16,302 nt of DNA from positions 1-16,302 of the forward strand of contig CAZUBO010000016.1 in NCBI GenBank assembly GCA_964618955.1, read 5' to 3'. Made by a program: the position numbers and the translations under genes. This stretch comes from JAKLIH01 sp964618955 (lineage in GTDB: Bacteria; Patescibacteriota; Minisyncoccia; UBA6257; JAKLIH01). The notes under the pieces are model-generated. The model saw nothing but the letters and a program-made list of their open reading frames with translations, was not told the DNA's origin and searched no databases. Of the stretch, positions 14,997 to 16,302 are shown piece after piece; the first letter of the stretch is position 1, and each line of letters opens with the position of its first letter.

Positions 14997-16196
14997 TTAA
15001 GCAATAATTTTTGTTACGACACCAGCACCGATAGTCTTGCCACCTTCACGGATAGCAAATCTAAGGGTTTCTTCTAGCGCAACAGGTACTATTAATTTGA
15101 CTTTGAAAGTTGCAGTATCACCAGGCATAACCATTTGGACACCTTCGGCTAAAGCAACATCACCAGTAACATCAGCAGTACGAATAAAGAATTGAGGTTT
15201 GTAACCAGTGAAAAATGGAGTATGTCTACCACCTTCATCTTGGGATAATACGTAGACCTCAGCAAAGAATTCGGTATGTGGAGTAACTGAGCCAGTCTTG
15301 GCAACAACTTGTCCACGACGAATGTCTTCTTTCTTAATACCACGGAGTAATAAACCAACATTATCACCAGCTTGAGCATCTTCCATGCTCTTGTTGAACA
15401 TTTCAACGCCAGTAACAACAGTCTTGAAAGTCTTGTCATAACCAATGATTTCGGCTTCGTCATTAACTACGACTTTACCTCTTTCGATTCTACCAGTAAC
15501 AACAGTTCCACGTCCTTCGATAGTGAAAATGTCTTCGATTGGTAATACGAATGGCTTGTCAGTCTCACGAACTGGAGCTGGGAAATAGGTATCAACAGCG
15601 TTTAATAAGTCAATAATTGGCTTAGCTTCTGGACTATTGTAATCAGTAGCCTCTAAAGCTTTTAAGGCTGATCCACGGATAATTGGGATTTCATTACCTG
15701 GGTAATGATATTTGGTCAATAAATCACGGATTTCAGCTTCTACTAATTCGATTAATTCAGGGTCAGAAACCATGTCGCATTTGTTTAAGAATACAACTAG
15801 GTTAGGAACACCGACTTGATAAGCAAGTAAAATGTGTTCACGAGTTTGAGGCATAGGACCATCAGCAGCTGATACAACTAAGATTGCACCGTCCATTTGA
15901 GCGGAACCGGTAATCATGTTCTTAATGTAGTCAACGTGACCTGGACAGTCGATATGAGCATAATGACGGGTGTCAGTCTCATATTCGGAGTGATGGACGT
16001 TTATAGTAATACCACGAGCCTTTTCCTCTGGGGCTTTATCAATATCATCGACGGTAACAGCCTTTTTAGATGTATCCTTCAAATGAAGAACATTTAAAAT
16101 AGCGGCTGTTAAAGTGGTTTTACCATGATCAACGTGACCAATGGTACCAATATTCATATGTGGCTTGGAGCGCACAAATTTTTCTTTTTCTGCCAT
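14997..16196 (-). CDS. tuf: Elongation factor Tu
   Basis: Encodes 399 aa. GTPase motifs are GHVDHGKT (20-27), the switch I segment ARGITINVHHSEYE, DCPGHVD (83-89, with catalytic His87) and NKCD (138-141). Domain 2/3 landmarks are GRGTVVTGRIERG, HTPFFTGYKPQFF and LRFAIREGGKTIGAGVVTKI. The segment after DCPGH is VDY where most EF-Tu have ADY. It carries aminoacyl-tRNA to the ribosome. tuf directly before rpsJ matches the joined str/S10 order of many bacteria; whether fusA precedes it is outside the window. The start context is AATAATC-ATG with no Shine-Dalgarno sequence. Confidence 0.98.
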   Translation of the reverse strand: MAEKEKFVRSKPHMNIGTIGHVDHGKTTLTAAILNVLHLKDTSKKAVTVDDIDKAPEEKARGITINVHHSEYETDTRHYAHIDCPGHVDYIKNMITGSAQMDGAILVVSAADGPMPQTREHILLAYQVGVPNLVVFLNKCDMVSDPELIELVEAEIRDLLTKYHYPGNEIPIIRGSALKALEATDYNSPEAKPIIDLLNAVDTYFPAPVRETDKPFVLPIEDIFTIEGRGTVVTGRIERGKVVVNDEAEIIGYDKTFKTVVTGVEMFNKSMEDAQAGDNVGLLLRGIKKEDIRRGQVVAKTGSVTPHTEFFAEVYVLSQDEGGRHTPFFTGYKPQFFIRTADVTGDVALAEGVQMVMPGDTATFKVKLIVPVALEETLRFAIREGGKTIGAGVVTKIIA

Positions 16197-16231
16197 GATT
16201 ATTTTTTAATATTTTTTTATAAAAATTATTA

Positions 16232-16273
16232 GTTGAAAGTATTCAACCAAACTTAATAGGTTTTATTAAGTTT
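16232..16273 (-). promoter_or_regulatory. Two inverted repeats in the tuf upstream region
   Basis: AAACTTAATA/TATTAAGTTT (16249-16273, 10-bp arms, 5-nt loop) and GTTGAA/TTCAAC (16232-16247, 6-bp arms, 4-nt loop) lie back to back, 36 nt before the tuf ATG. On the minus strand neither is followed by a T-tract, so they look like leader structure or operator rather than a terminator. No well-spaced promoter was clear in the 106 nt shown (TTGAAT and TATAAA are about 19 nt apart). Confidence 0.4.
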
Positions 16274-16302
16274 TTATAGGCAACGATATATTAGCGCATT
16301 TT

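Noticed and set aside
15149..15463. Alternative-frame protein inside tuf
   Set aside because: It is a shadow of EF-Tu in another frame, with no support beyond being open.
1..16302. tRNA, rRNA, CRISPR arrays, insertion sequences or prophage genes
   Set aside because: No cloverleaf, repeat-spacer pattern, transposase or phage-like protein was seen on either strand.

Overview
All recognisable genes lie on the minus strand, so transcription runs from position 16302 towards 1. The window is an AT-rich bacterial chromosome segment built around a long ribosomal-protein locus. Read with the standard code, many genes break at in-frame TGA. About 32 such TGAs fall in 15 genes, and most sit where the family carries tryptophan (the last residue of S14, GGRKP-W-KQKGTG in L4, IKT-W-ARVST in S19, IKV-W-IYKGE in S3, ISMYPRL-W in Ddl). 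No gene here uses TGA as its stop; all end in TAA or TAG. The annotation therefore reads UGA as Trp (code 4), with TGG also used for Trp.

Lineage: UGA=Trp would normally suggest Mollicutes, but the protein sequences (S5, L2, L4, L16, S14, EF-Tu), the absent L30 gene and a D-Ala-D-Ala ligase remind me more of Patescibacteria (candidate phyla radiation). The recoded members of that group that I know of (Gracilibacteria, Absconditabacteria) read UGA as Gly. This assignment comes from memory of family sequences, not a search, and is moderately confident.

Layout in transcription order: tuf and rpsJ, then a terminator-like hairpin; rplC (interrupted by a 100-N assembly gap), rplD, rplW, rplB, rpsS, rplV, rpsC, rplP, rpmC, rpsQ; an internal consensus promoter; rplN, rplX, rplE, rpsZ (zinc-type S14), rpsH, rplF, rplR, rpsE, rplO and secY; then a strong terminator. 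Next is a 362-bp intergenic region holding an independent, strongly structured small transcription unit with its own extended -10 promoter, the only clear Shine-Dalgarno sequence in the window, five hairpins and an intrinsic terminator. After it come a ddl promoter and ddl (cell wall), a three-gene ABC-2 export system (two permeases and an ATPase), a HIT-family hydrolase, and the first codons of one more gene cut by the window edge.

The first two thirds encode ribosome assembly, EF-Tu and the SecY translocon. The last third encodes cell-wall precursor synthesis and membrane export. The main points of interest are the genetic code in its genomic context, the structured small RNA/ORF between secY and ddl, and the near-total absence of Shine-Dalgarno sequences.
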